A DNA stretch of 64,000 bases from Mucidula mucida (taxonomy: Eukaryota; Basidiomycota; Agaricomycetes; Agaricales; Physalacriaceae). Below, in pieces: positions 1 to 10,735 of this stretch; the stretch's first letter is position 1, and each line of letters opens with the position of its first letter. The stretch lies in NCBI GenBank assembly GCA_015501055.1, contig JADNYV010000048.1:154917-218916 (forward strand). Direction: 5' to 3'. The notes under the pieces are model-generated. The model saw nothing but the letters and a program-made list of their open reading frames with translations, was not told the DNA's origin and ran no database searches. The position numbers and the translations under genes are program-made.

Positions 1-274
1 ATACTCGTTCACCGTTCAACATAGGCCCTTGCAATGATCGTTTATCCTAGTCGCTTATCGGTCACCGCGGATCTGTGCTGCGCATCCAAGAGTGGATACT
101 GCTTGGACTCACTCAGGACTCACTTGAACATGTGTTGTTTCCACTTTCCGGCATGATCATGCGATCTCTACGTATCAAGTGGCCTTTTTATATTGTTATC
201 TTGGAAATTTGGTATATGAATGGTAGAGGTTGCACTAGGCGGTAGAAGCATCCATCAAACCAACTTCATCATGT

Positions 275-819
275 ATGTCGCGCTGCTCGCGACTTCCCCG
301 CAAACTCATCAGTCCCTACCTAGGTCGAATGGTGATAGGAACGAAGGAGAAGCCTCTGCATCCCTCACAAATTCACGTAGAGTCATTCAAACTCATGGGA
401 ACGAGGATGGTCAGAACCGTGGGAGACAAACCGTACGTCCAGCGCCACAAACGTAACTTGCTCTACTTCATCCCAATTCCCTATTTTCTCACCTTCGACA
501 GAACTCGTAGGGCATCCACTGAGGCTTCGAGTTCTTCTGGCGTCCTTACACCTCGGCCACAATGCAGTCCGGTGCATCGTTACGCGGCCACGTATCATCC
601 CATGGGCTTGTTACCCCACCTGCTTCTAGATCGCGGGGAGAAACACCTCCGTACACGGCTATGACACCGATAAGTTATCCCGCTCCCTCGATAGCCGACG
701 AAGGTGTTCCTAGTAGACACTCAACGCCGTCGATACTATCCATGTCTCGAGCTCCGACGCCGGTGTACAACGCACCTAACGAGGAACCAGATCATGCGAG
801 AGAAAAGTTAGATGGCTGA
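275..819 (+). CDS. 3' end of an unrecognised gene (partial, structure uncertain)
   Basis: A stretch with coding character ends at a TGA near 819. One frame (about 330-432) reads a plausible globular segment containing KLMGTRMVRTVGDKP. It ends at a good donor (GTACGT at 433) with an acceptor (CGACAG) at about 501. The final segment (about 630-819) lies in another frame and is a Ser/Thr/Pro-rich tail with several S/T-P sites, typical of a disordered C-terminus. The two segments do not join in a single frame by an obvious intron, so an unseen intron or an indel must be assumed. I do not recognise the family. Bases 1-270 hold nothing I can support. Confidence 0.25.
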
Positions 820-886
820 TTGATAGATTTATACATGTACATCCGATTATATTTTGTATTCAAGTATGAGAGAGTAGAGAGTCCAA

Positions 887-2174
887 TCAGAGTCGCGATC
901 GCAGTGGCGTATTCGTGTGATTGATGGTGTCGAGCGACTCGCAGATCAACTGCGCCAAGAGATCTGGCTTTTCTTGGACTACCATATGGCCCGCGCCTTG
1001 AACCATCTTAACAGACGCAACGTATCGTCCTTGCGACACGTCGCTGAGTGAATCTCGGAAGTAGTCTGGTCTTAATGGAGGTTCAGCTGGAACTAAGTGG
1101 TGGGGAAAATCCACTTACACCAACGAGTTGGTCGTTCCCCATATGACATGGATAGGCAAGGCATGGCACACCCGCCCGAGCTCCGTAGTCGCCTCAAAGT
1201 GGCCATCAACATCCGGATACGAAACCGCTTCCTGCTTCCGATCACACTTGAGCTTCACACCACCCGGGCAGTCCTGTAACCCATGATCCTAGGCCCCCAA
1301 GTCGCATGAGTGAACTAGTAACGAAATTACCCTCGGCTACTTACAACAAGCAGACGAAGAGCGCGGGGATCCCACGTCTTCCACGGGAATTTCCTTTCGA
1401 ACCAGAGAAAGGCGTCGTTACGCGAGGGCCAGGAGTCACGGCGCAGCGACGTCGCGCCCACCATGACCGCCATGTTCGCCATGCGGTCGTCGAAATGGGC
1501 ATAGAACAGTTCTTCGGGGATCATGGTGGGCTCAATGAGAACCAATGCAGCGTATGGAAGCTCAGAGAGCAGTGTACCACGCGTCGTCAGCATCCTGTGT
1601 GCACACACTTTAATTGACAGACGCGCGGAGACGAGGAAGAAAACGCACATGGCCCCAGCGCCTGCTGAATGGCCCAATGGAACGATGCGGTGGCCCGTCA
1701 TTCGTGGAGAGCGAACAAACGCGGATACGCTAAAGCCCAATCATAGATCGCTGTGTGGAAAGATAGGATTAGATTTAGACGCGGTTAGAGCAACCTTAGA
1801 GACGCACAAACACCTTCTGGTCTGTCAGACAGAGCAGACTGATTGAGGACAGCTGCGTCGCCGTGATTTTGCCAGTCAAACGCCCATGCTTCTCGGATTC
1901 GATGGAATTGGTTCTTGGATTGCTGGATGGTGAATATGCGTTCCAATGTTGGCTCCCATTGCTCCTTGTCTGGAGAATGATTGTTAGAGACGTTAGAGCT
2001 CCGGAGAAACTACTGACGAGATCCAATGCAATGTGCGAGCAACAAGGTGATACCGCAGACATTATTGTCCTGCGACGCGCCGTAGGTATATCGTTTCGCG
2101 GTCATCTTAAGACTGCCTTTCGACGATATACCCTTGGGACTATCGAAGACGAAAGGAACGCAGTGAAGATGCAT
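887..2174 (-). CDS. alpha/beta-hydrolase fold protein, probably frameshifted
   Basis: Five or so exons on the minus strand encode an intracellular alpha/beta hydrolase. The start is taken at ATG 2174 because the longer frame begins with TTG and a TATA box lies 37 bp upstream. Exon 1 ends in an AH-x-IGS motif (oxyanion region), and the intron GTCAGT...CAG restores GSHKEQWEP. The next exon holds DWQNHGDAA; after another intron the nucleophile elbow GHSAGAG places Ser in the G-x-S-x-G consensus. The C-terminus carries the histidine region (GAGHMVVQEKP). Near position 1722 the reading frame slips by one base between WALA and SAFVRSP, with no splice site to repair it. So the gene is either a young pseudogene or carries a sequence error. 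No signal peptide is seen. The substrate is unknown. Confidence 0.7.
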
Positions 2175-2210
2175 GGCGGAGATGTGATCCTTGTTATCCA
2201 AGGTTGCGAG

Positions 2211-2220
2211 TATATATAAG
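2211..2220 (-). promoter_or_regulatory. TATA box of the alpha/beta-hydrolase gene
   Basis: CTTATATATA on the minus strand, about 37 bp upstream of the chosen ATG at 2174. The remaining bases up to 2634 (about 410 bp) show no gene; they probably hold the divergent promoter for the DUF952 gene. Confidence 0.45.
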
Positions 2221-2634
2221 TGTGAAAGCCATAGAACGTTTAACTAGAACTTGAAGGTTATAAACAGTCGAAGCCGTTCTTCCCCTTGACTCCACCAACT
2301 TCGGAAGCGGTAGATCGGTTTACGCATCGACGTCAAAGAGGGCCAAAGGTGTAGAAGGTGCACTCCAGCTTCTTTCGTTCGCAGGACCTTCGTATGTCAA
2401 CGATGATAATAATAGGCGGGGATCAGGTGCAAGCCCACAGGGAGACTGCGTGGGAGGAAAAAACAAAGTGATAAAGATCGTGGCTGCTTGATGGTAGCGG
2501 TTGCACTCGAGAAGGTTATCGACGTTTAGTTTTGACCATCAAACGATGAGGTGGTGCCAGATTGAGGTTGTCCGAAACGGGCTTGTCCCTTGATCCCGGC
2601 GATCCGGCCTCCAACTTGCTCCCCAACGTCCATC

Positions 2635-3042
2635 ATGAGTGATATTCCAAAAGTCGTCTATAAAATCGTCCCAGCGGCGCCACCGTCACCGTTACCTCAC
2701 GTCCTCCCGTTGAGCTCTTTGGATGCCCAAGATGGCTTCATCCACCTTTCCATCGCCGTTCAAATACCCACGACTGCTGATCTCTTCTTCGATCGGAATA
2801 CGACGCTCTGGCTGCTGAAGCTGGACAAGCAGGTGGTCGAGAAAGAGGGAGGTCGATTCGTGTGGGCAGATAACGCGCCAGGCTGCGTGCATTTGTATGG
2901 GAAAGAGACCGGCCAATGGGATGGCGCACGGTTGGGCGAGGGGACGATCATAGATTCTAGAGAGTGCAGACGGTTGGAAAAAGAGACGTGGGCTGACGCG
3001 ATGAAGTCGTGCTTCGAGGAGGGGTGGCTCGTGGATGCTTAG
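2635..3042 (+). CDS. DUF952 family protein
   Basis: Single-exon gene for 135 residues. The ATG at 2635 (MSDIPKVVYKI) is preferred over the in-frame upstream TTG because the DUF952 fold begins here. Family features visible: an LSSLDAQDGFIHLS segment near residues 35-50 (the D-GFIHLS signature), a spacer with AVQIPTTADLFF, a central LLKLD strand, and a W-...-HLYG segment near residues 83-95. DUF952 proteins are small cytosolic proteins found in bacteria and fungi with no established biochemical role; structures suggest an ADP-ribosyltransferase-like fold, but I see no direct evidence of activity. The gene looks intact and its length is normal for the family. Its neighbours do not suggest a pathway. 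Confidence 0.85.
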   Translation: MSDIPKVVYKIVPAAPPSPLPHVLPLSSLDAQDGFIHLSIAVQIPTTADLFFDRNTTLWLLKLDKQVVEKEGGRFVWADNAPGCVHLYGKETGQWDGARLGEGTIIDSRECRRLEKETWADAMKSCFEEGWLVDA

Positions 3043-3905
3043 ACGCGAACAATGGACATGTTATATGCGTCCCTTCCAGAATCGTTGTAAATTTTGGAGG
3101 CCGAAATGAAGTCTTTATTGGTTCGGAGCCGCTGTTATTCCTGGGAGCTTGACGCACCGCGGCCTCACCAATTATGTATCGGGAGGCAGCTAAGTGTAGC
3201 ATCAAAACATTCTAGGTTGCCGGATGAAGGGGATGTGAGGTGTTCAAGTTACTTTGTGGGTGGAACGTAATGATCCGTCTGGAAACCGAGCGCTGCTCAG
3301 AACCGTCCGTCTCTTGTCCAAGAAACTGAGTTTGCCAGGATGTATTTCCGCCGCCGCGGAGAAGGCTTATCAACGGTAGAAGATCTAGGACCAGTTGTAA
3401 TGGTAGTAAATGGACTAGAAGACTGGCACGAGGGTCATTCAGATTCGGATGGTAAAGTTCATCTGAGCCGTAGAGCTGACGCATTCGGGTGCGATTATTG
3501 AATACAGAAACGCCGCACATATCGATTCATTCGAAGCTTCGAGTGTTCTAATTCAAAGTATCAGTATTGTGTGGCGTGAGATGATTCCAGTTTTCGAATA
3601 CGTGGAATGCTGTCTTCTATAACAAGTCAAACAACGGCGCCACATGACGATATAGATATTGCAATGCACTGCGTATGGTTCAAGATCGCACAGACGAAAA
3701 GAAACACGCATATGAGCCGAATGCAACCTACGAGAAAGGCAATCAATTACCAATAAGCCATCTCTTATTCTGGAACGCATACACGCCCAGTACATGGGTG
3801 TCAAATGGGCCTTCGTGTGTCGCGCCGAAGAATACGAGGGCAAGACGCGTAGCCCAATTAGGCAGGTGATCGGTACGTGGCATCACACCTCTTCCACATA
3901 CTCTC
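3043..3905. other. intergenic, no gene seen
   Basis: About 860 bp between the DUF952 gene and the Sec72-like gene. Short open frames occur on both strands (for example minus 3212-3520 and 3553-3843), but none shows family motifs, intron signals or sensible composition. It should contain the DUF952 3' UTR and the promoter of the downstream gene. Confidence 0.5.
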
Positions 3906-4712
3906 ATGTCGCACTCACATAGCCATGCTCCCGGCGAGGACCATTCCCATTCACATGGACCCCAGCCGCCTCCACAGCAGCAGCAGCGCCCCATGCCTGC
4001 GCCGCCAGATCCCGTCATTCAGGCGCTTATTGACGCCCAATACGTCCCAGTCGACCTCAAGGTTGACGGCTCCATTGTGCGCTGCGGTCCCCACAATGCC
4101 GTCGTGTGCAAAGAGTGCAACCTCGACTTTGTCCGCCTCAGCCAGCTTGCCACTATTCTCACCCAAAACCCCAACATCATCGTCCCACCGCCGTCGACTC
4201 CGAATATGGTGAACAAGAATCTGTCGGCGATGGTGAACAAGATCAAGGAGGAGGGCAATCAGAATTTCAAAGCAGGGCAGTTTGACCAGGCGGTGATACG
4301 GTACACTGTAGCAGCGAATGGCGCCCAGTCGCGCGCCCCATGGGAGCCGAACGGTGTATTACGCGAGGAGGTGTCGACCATCTTGGCGAATAGATCGGCG
4401 TCCTTTGCTGGCTGTCAAGACTTTATATCTGCATTAGCAGATGCTGAAGCTGTGGTGGAAATGCGGAAGAATTGGCCCAAGGCGTATCTGCGAAAGGCGA
4501 AGGCTCTCAGAGGCCTTGTCCAACTAGAAGAAGCCTTGGACGCGCTTGCAATTGGGCTGTCGTTTGAACCGGAGAACAAGGTACCTTCTGAGCTTCTCTG
4601 TAGCCTGTTGCCTTCTGATCATGTATAGGAATTGCTGGAATTTAAAGCAGACATCGAGAAATTTCAGAAGACCTTAGCCGAAACCAAAAATGTCAAGGCG
4701 ATCTCGTCGTAA
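3906..4712 (+). CDS. sec72: Sec72-like TPR protein of the ER translocon
   Basis: Two exons (3906-4580 and 4629-4712) joined over a 48-nt intron (GTACCT...TATAG) give 252 residues. Residues 1-27 are a His/Ser/Gln-rich tail (alternating HSHSH). Residues about 36-80 hold DPVIQALIDAQYVPVDL followed by a C-x2-H...C-x2-C arrangement (CGPHNAVVCKEC). Residues about 110-225 form three TPR-type helical pairs: KEEGNQNFKAGQFDQAVIRY, then ILANRSASFAGCQDFISALA, then AYLRKAKALRGLVQLEEALD. This layout matches fungal Sec72, a cytosolic subunit of the Sec62/Sec63 post-translational translocation complex that contacts Hsp70 through its TPRs. The second exon restores the last helix (ELLEFKADIEKFQ). The gene is intact. 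A generic TPR co-chaperone is the main alternative. Confidence 0.8.
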
Positions 4713-5421
4713 TTCATTACTTCTTTCGTGGAATCGATACCCTTCGCATACTGGATTATCTTGCGGCATTGATACTGGACTACGCTGTTCATTGGACAAA
4801 CCTCGTAAAAAGTTACCTCTTCAATGATGGTTTATCAGATTGTGTCTCTTGACGCGACAAGTAATGATTATAGGCGTTTGACTTCCCTTCTAGAGATGGT
4901 CGGCGCATATTCAACGTATGATGATCATCCCGACAGACGTACTTCAGCTCAAAAGCACGTTTTCATGCAGGTGTGAGATGATGTTCCTCAGCTTTCGTAT
5001 GTCCAGGAAGATGCTCTGTATGGAGACTTGCGCACCCTGAGCATCCATGATGACGACTCGCTTCGAGCTTGGGCCGAGGAGCGCAGTAGAAGAGGTCAGC
5101 TATCACCATCCGGGAGGTCCTCAGCTGCAGCAGCAGACCACATATTATTTTGCCAAGTACCACTTGTTGGCGGCCGCTCTCTCTCGAATGGCCGAGTGTA
5201 AGTTCTAGAACGTCGTCACGCCAGACTATCACAACAGAAGATTTCGCCGTCGTAAACCTGTCGAGTTCTCAAAATTAGTTTCGTTGTCGGAGCGCAATTG
5301 TATGTTTCCTCCTGGATATATGGATAGAACATTGCGAGGTAGAGTTGGGCACTCTTCATTTATGACAATGAACTTCTTTACTCAGTGTTGTTGATGGTAC
5401 AATACTTTGTATATTCCAAGA
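4713..5421. other. convergent intergenic region, no gene seen
   Basis: About 700 bp between two convergent genes (Sec72-like + and GH28 -). An 89-codon frame on minus at 4963-5232 has no recognisable motif or conserved pattern. The region most likely carries two 3' UTRs and terminators. Confidence 0.5.
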
Positions 5422-7289
5422 TCAAGAGCTGTTAACCATCACAGAACCATCCACACAGGTAACGCCTGCTGTCGTAGAATTATCGGTGTTAATACCTCCC
5501 GCACCGTACGTTGATGCATCCATGGAGAATTTGTACGCCGAGTTGCCTTGTATGTTGAGATGATGGTTGGCATAAACCGTCTCGCCGCACGATGAAGGAG
5601 CTCTGGGGCGCATGTGAGTATTCGCATAAGCATTCCCAAAAATTAAGATCACGAACGTGATATTGACATTGTTGGCGAAGATGTTCTGACATCGACCAAC
5701 AGAGCACACCATAGCTGCACCGATGTCTCCGTATTTTCCTGAAGCCGTGCCTTGCTGATTATTGAAGCTGCGATTATTTCAGTCACCGAGAATGCTGAAT
5801 AGTGGGATTACATACTAGACGTTGGAGATGGTCATATTACTGGGGTTGGCCAAGCATTGCTCCGCATCAGTCTTGTAACAGTTGTCTGTAATTATAACGT
5901 TGAGGACACGACACGTTCAAAGACTGTCGTATTGGTAACGTACCGATCGTCAAAGGGCTGTCGTTGTTGATGTGATAGAAGTTAGAGAAAACGATCTGGT
6001 CAACGTAGCCATATCCTCGGTTGGCGCCAGCCCAAGTCTTGATGCGGGGTCCGTTTTCTGAGTTTTGAATTGTGACGTTGTTTACATAGATATTTGATAC
6101 GACGTCTGAAATCCTGCGTTAGCGCTCCTCAAGGGAACTGGACAGGAGGATGATACCTTTGACACCATCATACTCTCCAAGGGAGCCCACACTGACGCCG
6201 TGAGTCCCATTGCACCAGATGTCACTGACATAGATATTCGTAGCGTTAGGCTTGAACGATACACAGTCGTCGCCATTGTCTATGCGAAGACTATGCAGCG
6301 TGACGTAGGAGCTGTTGTAGATGTCCACTCCGTCCGTTTCTCGGTTACTTTCGCGTCCCAAGGCCCAAGTGTCAGATCGTGAACGAATATCAAGGTCCTA
6401 ATTAACCATGGGGACCGACAGACTAGGATCAGAGAAACAGAACTAACGTGGATGAGCACATTCTTCGATGAATGTACTAAGATTGTCCAGCGCGGAGATT
6501 GTCGAATTTTGAGGTTACGGATGACGAGATTTTCGGCCTTGGAGGAAATCATTAGCGCAAGTCTCCGAACATGAGATTGAGATTAATCACGTTGTATGGA
6601 AGTAGGAGATGGGGCGGTCGTAAGCTGTCGTTCGCGATCTGTTCATGCATGAGTGGTCGAAAAGCCCTTCGAGAAGAAGAAACATACTCGTGCATCGTAA
6701 AAGGTCTGAATAGATTGTTGAGTTTCGATCAGGGACCTGAAGATGTGAGGTGCATACCTGTCCATTGCCAAAGATGGTCCCAGTGCCCTCGCCATCCAAA
6801 ATCACGTCCTTGCCTCCGAACATCCACGCGACGGAGTTGTCTTGGTATGCTGTTAAGGGCCAGAGGCTACCGTCAGCTGCTTTCCATGGAACATGTAGAG
6901 TGACGCACAAACGTTGAAGGCATTGTCACGCCAATAATCAACCTGCACAATGTGAAGGCGCGAACAAAGTATGTAATTCACTACTCACGTCATCCTTCAA
7001 AGTGATGGTACCCAACAACCTAACGTGTGTGCCTTTCAGTCCAGTGGTGTCCAGTTTGGTGCCCAGAAGTAAGTTCTGGTCTGCTGGAATGATGACCGTT
7101 GAGCAGTTCTACAGGGGATTCGAGTCAATACACAGCACCAAACCAGCCGACTGGGAAATCGCGTACGTTGAAGGCCTCTTTGATCTGGGGCGAGTCGTCT
7201 CCTCCACTAGCAATCAGCGTACACTCGTTGTTCGCCTTGCTGAGAACAGCTAACGCCAGTAAAGTCGCGAAGGGGAGCGTGTGGATCAT
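5422..7289 (-). CDS. secreted GH28 polygalacturonase (exo-type likely)
   Basis: Multi-exon minus-strand gene. The start is ATG 7289, giving a signal peptide (MIHTLPFATLLALAVLSKAN) whose first exon ends at 7167. The second exon is 7108-6989; several more follow to the stop at 5422. The protein is a right-handed beta-helix pectinase with all four GH28 signatures in order: TDGVDIY (about 6320, with Glu instead of the usual Asn before TDG), GDDC (about 6265), GTHG (about 6205) and GPRIK (about 6040). The C-terminus carries paired cysteines (SSCGE, VTCVDG). The motif set and the VSVGSLGEY context resemble exopolygalacturonases, which hydrolyse galacturonic acid from chain ends in plant cell-wall pectin. 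Some central intron borders (around 6900 and 6550) are uncertain. No clear break is seen. Confidence 0.85.
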
Positions 7290-7346
7290 GAGAGTTGCTC
7301 AGGTATGAACACCGTGACCTGGATCTCTGAACTCGTTTCGCCCGAC

Positions 7347-7354
7347 ATTTTATA
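7347..7354 (-). promoter_or_regulatory. TATA box of the GH28 gene
   Basis: TATAAAAT on minus, about 58 bp upstream of the start codon at 7289 and at the normal distance for a short leader. Confidence 0.45.
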
Positions 7355-7403
7355 CACGACAGAAAGCCGGGCCGGAAATGATAGGCGCGCGGGGCCCTAC
7401 GAG

Positions 7404-8060
7404 TTACGAGAACAAGCAGTCGAGGAACAGAAGGTCAGACCATAGAACACGAGACCATTCATCATTGTGCAGTTGGAAATTGTCCAAGAAAAGGAGGGGC
7501 ACTTGAGAGGTAGCTACCCCACACCGACGGGGTTTGTGTTTGTAATGATTCACAGGGAGAGTGCAAGCTAACGAGGTGTTAAGGGTCAGAATGAACCATG
7601 TAGTGGCGTTTCCAGAGTATGGGTCCGGACCGTTGAACTTGTCGGACCGTGTTGGAGGTACAAGTCGCGTTGCCGGCATATTTGGCCAGGACATCGCCCA
7701 TCAGAAAGGGGCTTGAAGCGAGCGCCAAGTTTGCATTTTGAGTCACGTCGTCAAATTCTGTCGCGTCCTAAGTGCGGAGAAATGCTGGGGAAAAACAACG
7801 AGCTGCAGGGACAGAGACATCTGAGGTTGGGGGTGGTCCTACACAGCCACAGACGGTCGCCTTGCATCTTCCCACCACGTCACTCACTTGGTACGACTCT
7901 GGTCCTCCGACTTCCTGTAGATATGCTCTGTCCTGCCTGCGACGCGTTACATTTATGTCAGTCTTGCTCAAAACGGTCATGCTACCGTACTGCCATGTCT
8001 CTTTACCTCTCCACCAAAATATACGGACCTCTTTGGATACATCGGATAATGTCACTGTCT
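7404..8060 (-). CDS. unrecognised multi-exon gene (weak)
   Basis: Coding-like segments with splice signals occur on minus. A segment from about 8056 (TVTLSDVSKEVRIFWWRGKE) follows an acceptor at about 8060. It is followed by an exon with DRAYLQEVGGPESYQ that ends at a donor GTGAGT. A further exon reads LASSPFLMGDVLAKYAGNATC. The pieces do not assemble into a family I recognise, and no convincing start codon is seen, so an exon may be missing or the gene may be decayed. It lies between two genes for secreted hydrolases, which hints at a secreted product, but that is inference. Confidence 0.25.
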
Positions 8061-8513
8061 ACACGAAACGCGTCCCAGTTCTGCCCTAAAAGACTATGTA
8101 TGTACACCTCTGTCATCTTGCGCCGCTTCAAAAGCGAAGATGAGGTACCGTCTTCTTGCTTGCTGGATTATACGCGTTATGCTGCGGTATGCATGCATCC
8201 ATTTCCTAGCTGGCACCAGGAGTAGTCTTATCGAAATGACAATCTCTTCCACGCCACTGAGCCCTTTCCATCTTTGATTCAGACGTACAGCTCTTACGGC
8301 ATTCTTGTTGATCTTCGTGTTACAGGCGCTCGCACCGCATCACTCATTGAGGTTGATCGCCATTTCAGAGGCCCTAAAAATCTCTCTTGGTTAAACCCAA
8401 CGAACGTTTTCCGTGCTCTCGCCGCGCTGGAAACGCGGCCATGACCCTATCGACGATCTCCGTACAGTTGCAGACCCGTCCATTAACGGCCGTGTCCGTA
8501 ACCTCCCTACGCA

Positions 8514-8521
8514 TATTTATA
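8514..8521 (+). promoter_or_regulatory. TATA box of the secreted alpha/beta hydrolase gene
   Basis: TATTTATA on plus, about 42 bp upstream of the ATG at 8563. Bases 8100-8510 hold no gene that I can support. Confidence 0.4.
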
Positions 8522-8562
8522 TGGCCTTGTGTTCCGGATTGTAGATCACTCCCATCTACACA

Positions 8563-9803
8563 ATGCAACGACTGGTCAGCTCTACTCAGATTATCTTATA
8601 TTCGATTCTTCTTCTACCTACTCATGCATCGCCCGCGACTCCCACACACGTCGAGGTACCGAATGTCGGCGGGAGCGACGCGACTGGTTGGGAATCAATG
8701 CCTCAAATCCCAGGTGCGTTCGCGCACGCAGCGTGGAGTGTCGATTCCAGTTCTAATGCTGTCATGGTATGCTCACTCTTTACTACCATTCAATCTATCA
8801 AACACTGTTCTTATTCAGGCCGTCTACCAAACGATGAATCAGAACCCAGCTGCGATCACTCGCGCCGTAATAATGAGTTCTGGGAAACCGAGAGATTGCT
8901 GGTCTCGTAAGTTTCCGTCAGGTATTCGTCAAACAGGAACATACTTAGCACAATCATCACAGATTGGGTTTACACCTATAACGCGCTCAACGCCGCCGCT
9001 GCTAGAGACTGGAGCATTAGACCTGACTCTGTGTCCATCATGGCGCCGTGCTGGTTCAGCGACAGAGACCTTACCGCCGGAGCCGCCAAGGCGCCACAAC
9101 TGATCTTCCCCGCGGGGGGCTGGATGAGCGGCGAAGATAACATCGGTCCTGATAGCATCAAGAACTTCAGCACACTAAAGGCTCTCGACGGGCTGGTCGC
9201 GCATTACATGGACCGCACACTATACCCCAACCTGAGGACAGTCGTTGTTGCAGGCCACTCTGCTGGCGGGCAGCTCACGCAGCGGTACGCCACTCTCCGG
9301 CGGGATACCGCAAACAACGGGCGCTTGCAGTTCTGGATCGCCAATCCCGCATCGTACGCGTGGCTCACGAGCGACAGGCCCGTTCCAGATGAGGCGTGTA
9401 CGGGAGTGGATGAATACAAGTATGGTTTGGACGGGAGCCTTCCCGAGTACGCCGCTGGGCTGCAGCGCGGGGATATTGTATCGCAGTACCGCGCGCGGAA
9501 TGTGTGTTATGTGCTCGGGAGGGAGGATCATGAGACTGGGGACAGTCGGTGTCAGGCAAAGGTGCAGGGCGCAGATCATCTGGAGCGGGGGCAGAACTTT
9601 GTGAAGATGCTCCAGGGTATGAAAGGTGGTATGCCTTGGACGCATTCACTGGCTTATGTGGATGGTGTGGGGCATGATCCCGAGGGCATGATTGGCAGTG
9701 TAGTTGGGCGGCAAAAGGTAACTTGCTTCTTTTAGCTCACTTGGAGTTCCTTCTCATTGACTTTTTGTTTTAGCTGTTCAAGTCTGGCTGGAGTTTATGT
9801 TGA
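8563..9803 (+). CDS. secreted alpha/beta hydrolase (esterase-like)
   Basis: Four exons (8563-8766, 8819-8906, 8963-9717, 9774-9803) with canonical GT-AG introns give 358 residues in one open frame. A hydrophobic signal peptide covers about residues 1-22 (LYSILLLPTHASPA). The fold shows a Trp-Tyr-rich N-terminal half (HWVYTYNALNAAAARDWS), a PQLIFPAGGW strand-loop, and the nucleophile elbow VVVAGHSAGGQLTQRYA with Ser in G-H-S-A-G. Further on come an acidic residue region (YVLGREDHETGDSRC) and a His in VDGVGHDPEGM near the end, giving a plausible Ser-Asp-His triad. The architecture matches fungal extracellular esterase/lipase-like hydrolases of unknown substrate. The last exon is only 10 codons. 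The gene looks intact and faces away from the GH28 gene. Confidence 0.8.
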
Positions 9804-10062
9804 ATCCGATTATGATTACGGTTATCTTTCACGATGTCACGATCTCTCACGTTTTAACGATTGGACATTGATACTATTGTACTATACCCTATACCCTTAC
9901 ACTACTACATCATGATATCTATCTTATCTTGTACACCTTCAGAAGCGCTCTGTTTCCACCACACCGTCGTTTCTCTCCGCAAGAATCAGTCAGCCTCGGG
10001 TACTTCCCCGCGTCTTCCTCTCCTCATCCGTATCCGCTAACATCCACTGCTCACCACGTCGA

Positions 10063-10641
10063 AAACAGCTCTAATCCTCATCGACCCATACAACGACTTT
10101 CTCCACCCCTCGGGCAAAGCCCACGCCCCGCTTACAGCCTCCCACACATCCGTCAATGCCGTGCCCAATATCCTCGCCCTCCTCACGGCGGCGCGGCGGG
10201 CAGACATCCGCATACCCGTGTTCTACGCAAGACACCGACTACGCGGGATAGACCTACCTCACGCACTCCAACCCCAGTGTCAAAGAGGGCAAACTCTTCG
10301 AGAAGGGCAGCTGGGGCGCGCAGTTCTACGAGGGCATGGAGCCAAAGTGGGAGAACTGGACGTGGTGGCGACGCAGCACTGTCACTCGAGCGGGTTTGTG
10401 AACACGGGGTGGAGAAGGTGATCATGGATGGCGAATACGTGCTTGGAGTTGTCGGCGCGTTATGCTGTGGAGTTATGAGTAGTGAGAGTGGTGTGGCGCG
10501 CGAGTCTAGCTAATGTTGACGTGTTTGAAGGGGATACCACTCGTCAAAGATGCGACGGCGGCATGGAGCGAAGAGCTATATCAGGCGGCGACAACGTTGG
10601 TGTACCCGCTTTTCTTTAACAGTTTCGCGGAGTACGAGTGA
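10063..10641 (+). pseudogene. isochorismatase-like cysteine hydrolase, broken
   Basis: Plus-strand remnant of an isochorismatase-family (cysteine hydrolase) gene. Readable pieces in order: KTALILIDPYNDFLHPSG (first strand with the catalytic Asp), NILALLTAARRADIRIPVFY, then in another frame SNPSVKEGKLFEKGSWGAQF, then HSSGFVNT, HGVEKVIM, a damaged segment where the catalytic Cys loop should be, and finally GIPLVKDATAAWSEELYQAA with a TGA at 10639. The pieces use all three frames and contain internal stops; the residues between HSSGFVNT and the Cys helix are shortened. Family members hydrolyse amides or vinyl ethers of small molecules. The loss looks recent, since each piece still reads clearly. 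Bases 9804-10062 hold nothing supported. Confidence 0.75.
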
Positions 10642-10735
10642 CTTCTCACCCCACGTTGCCTCCACATTGAAATCTCACTGTGTGGTTGTTATACAAAAAG
10701 ATACATACTGTATATGTCAGTAGATACATCAGATT

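Noticed and set aside
4963..5232. 89-codon minus frame between Sec72-like and GH28 genes
   Set aside because: No motif, no intron signals, lies where two 3' UTRs are expected.
7713..8225. 170-codon plus frame
   Set aside because: Antisense to the weak minus-strand gene at 7404-8060; Cys/Arg/Ser-rich with no motif.
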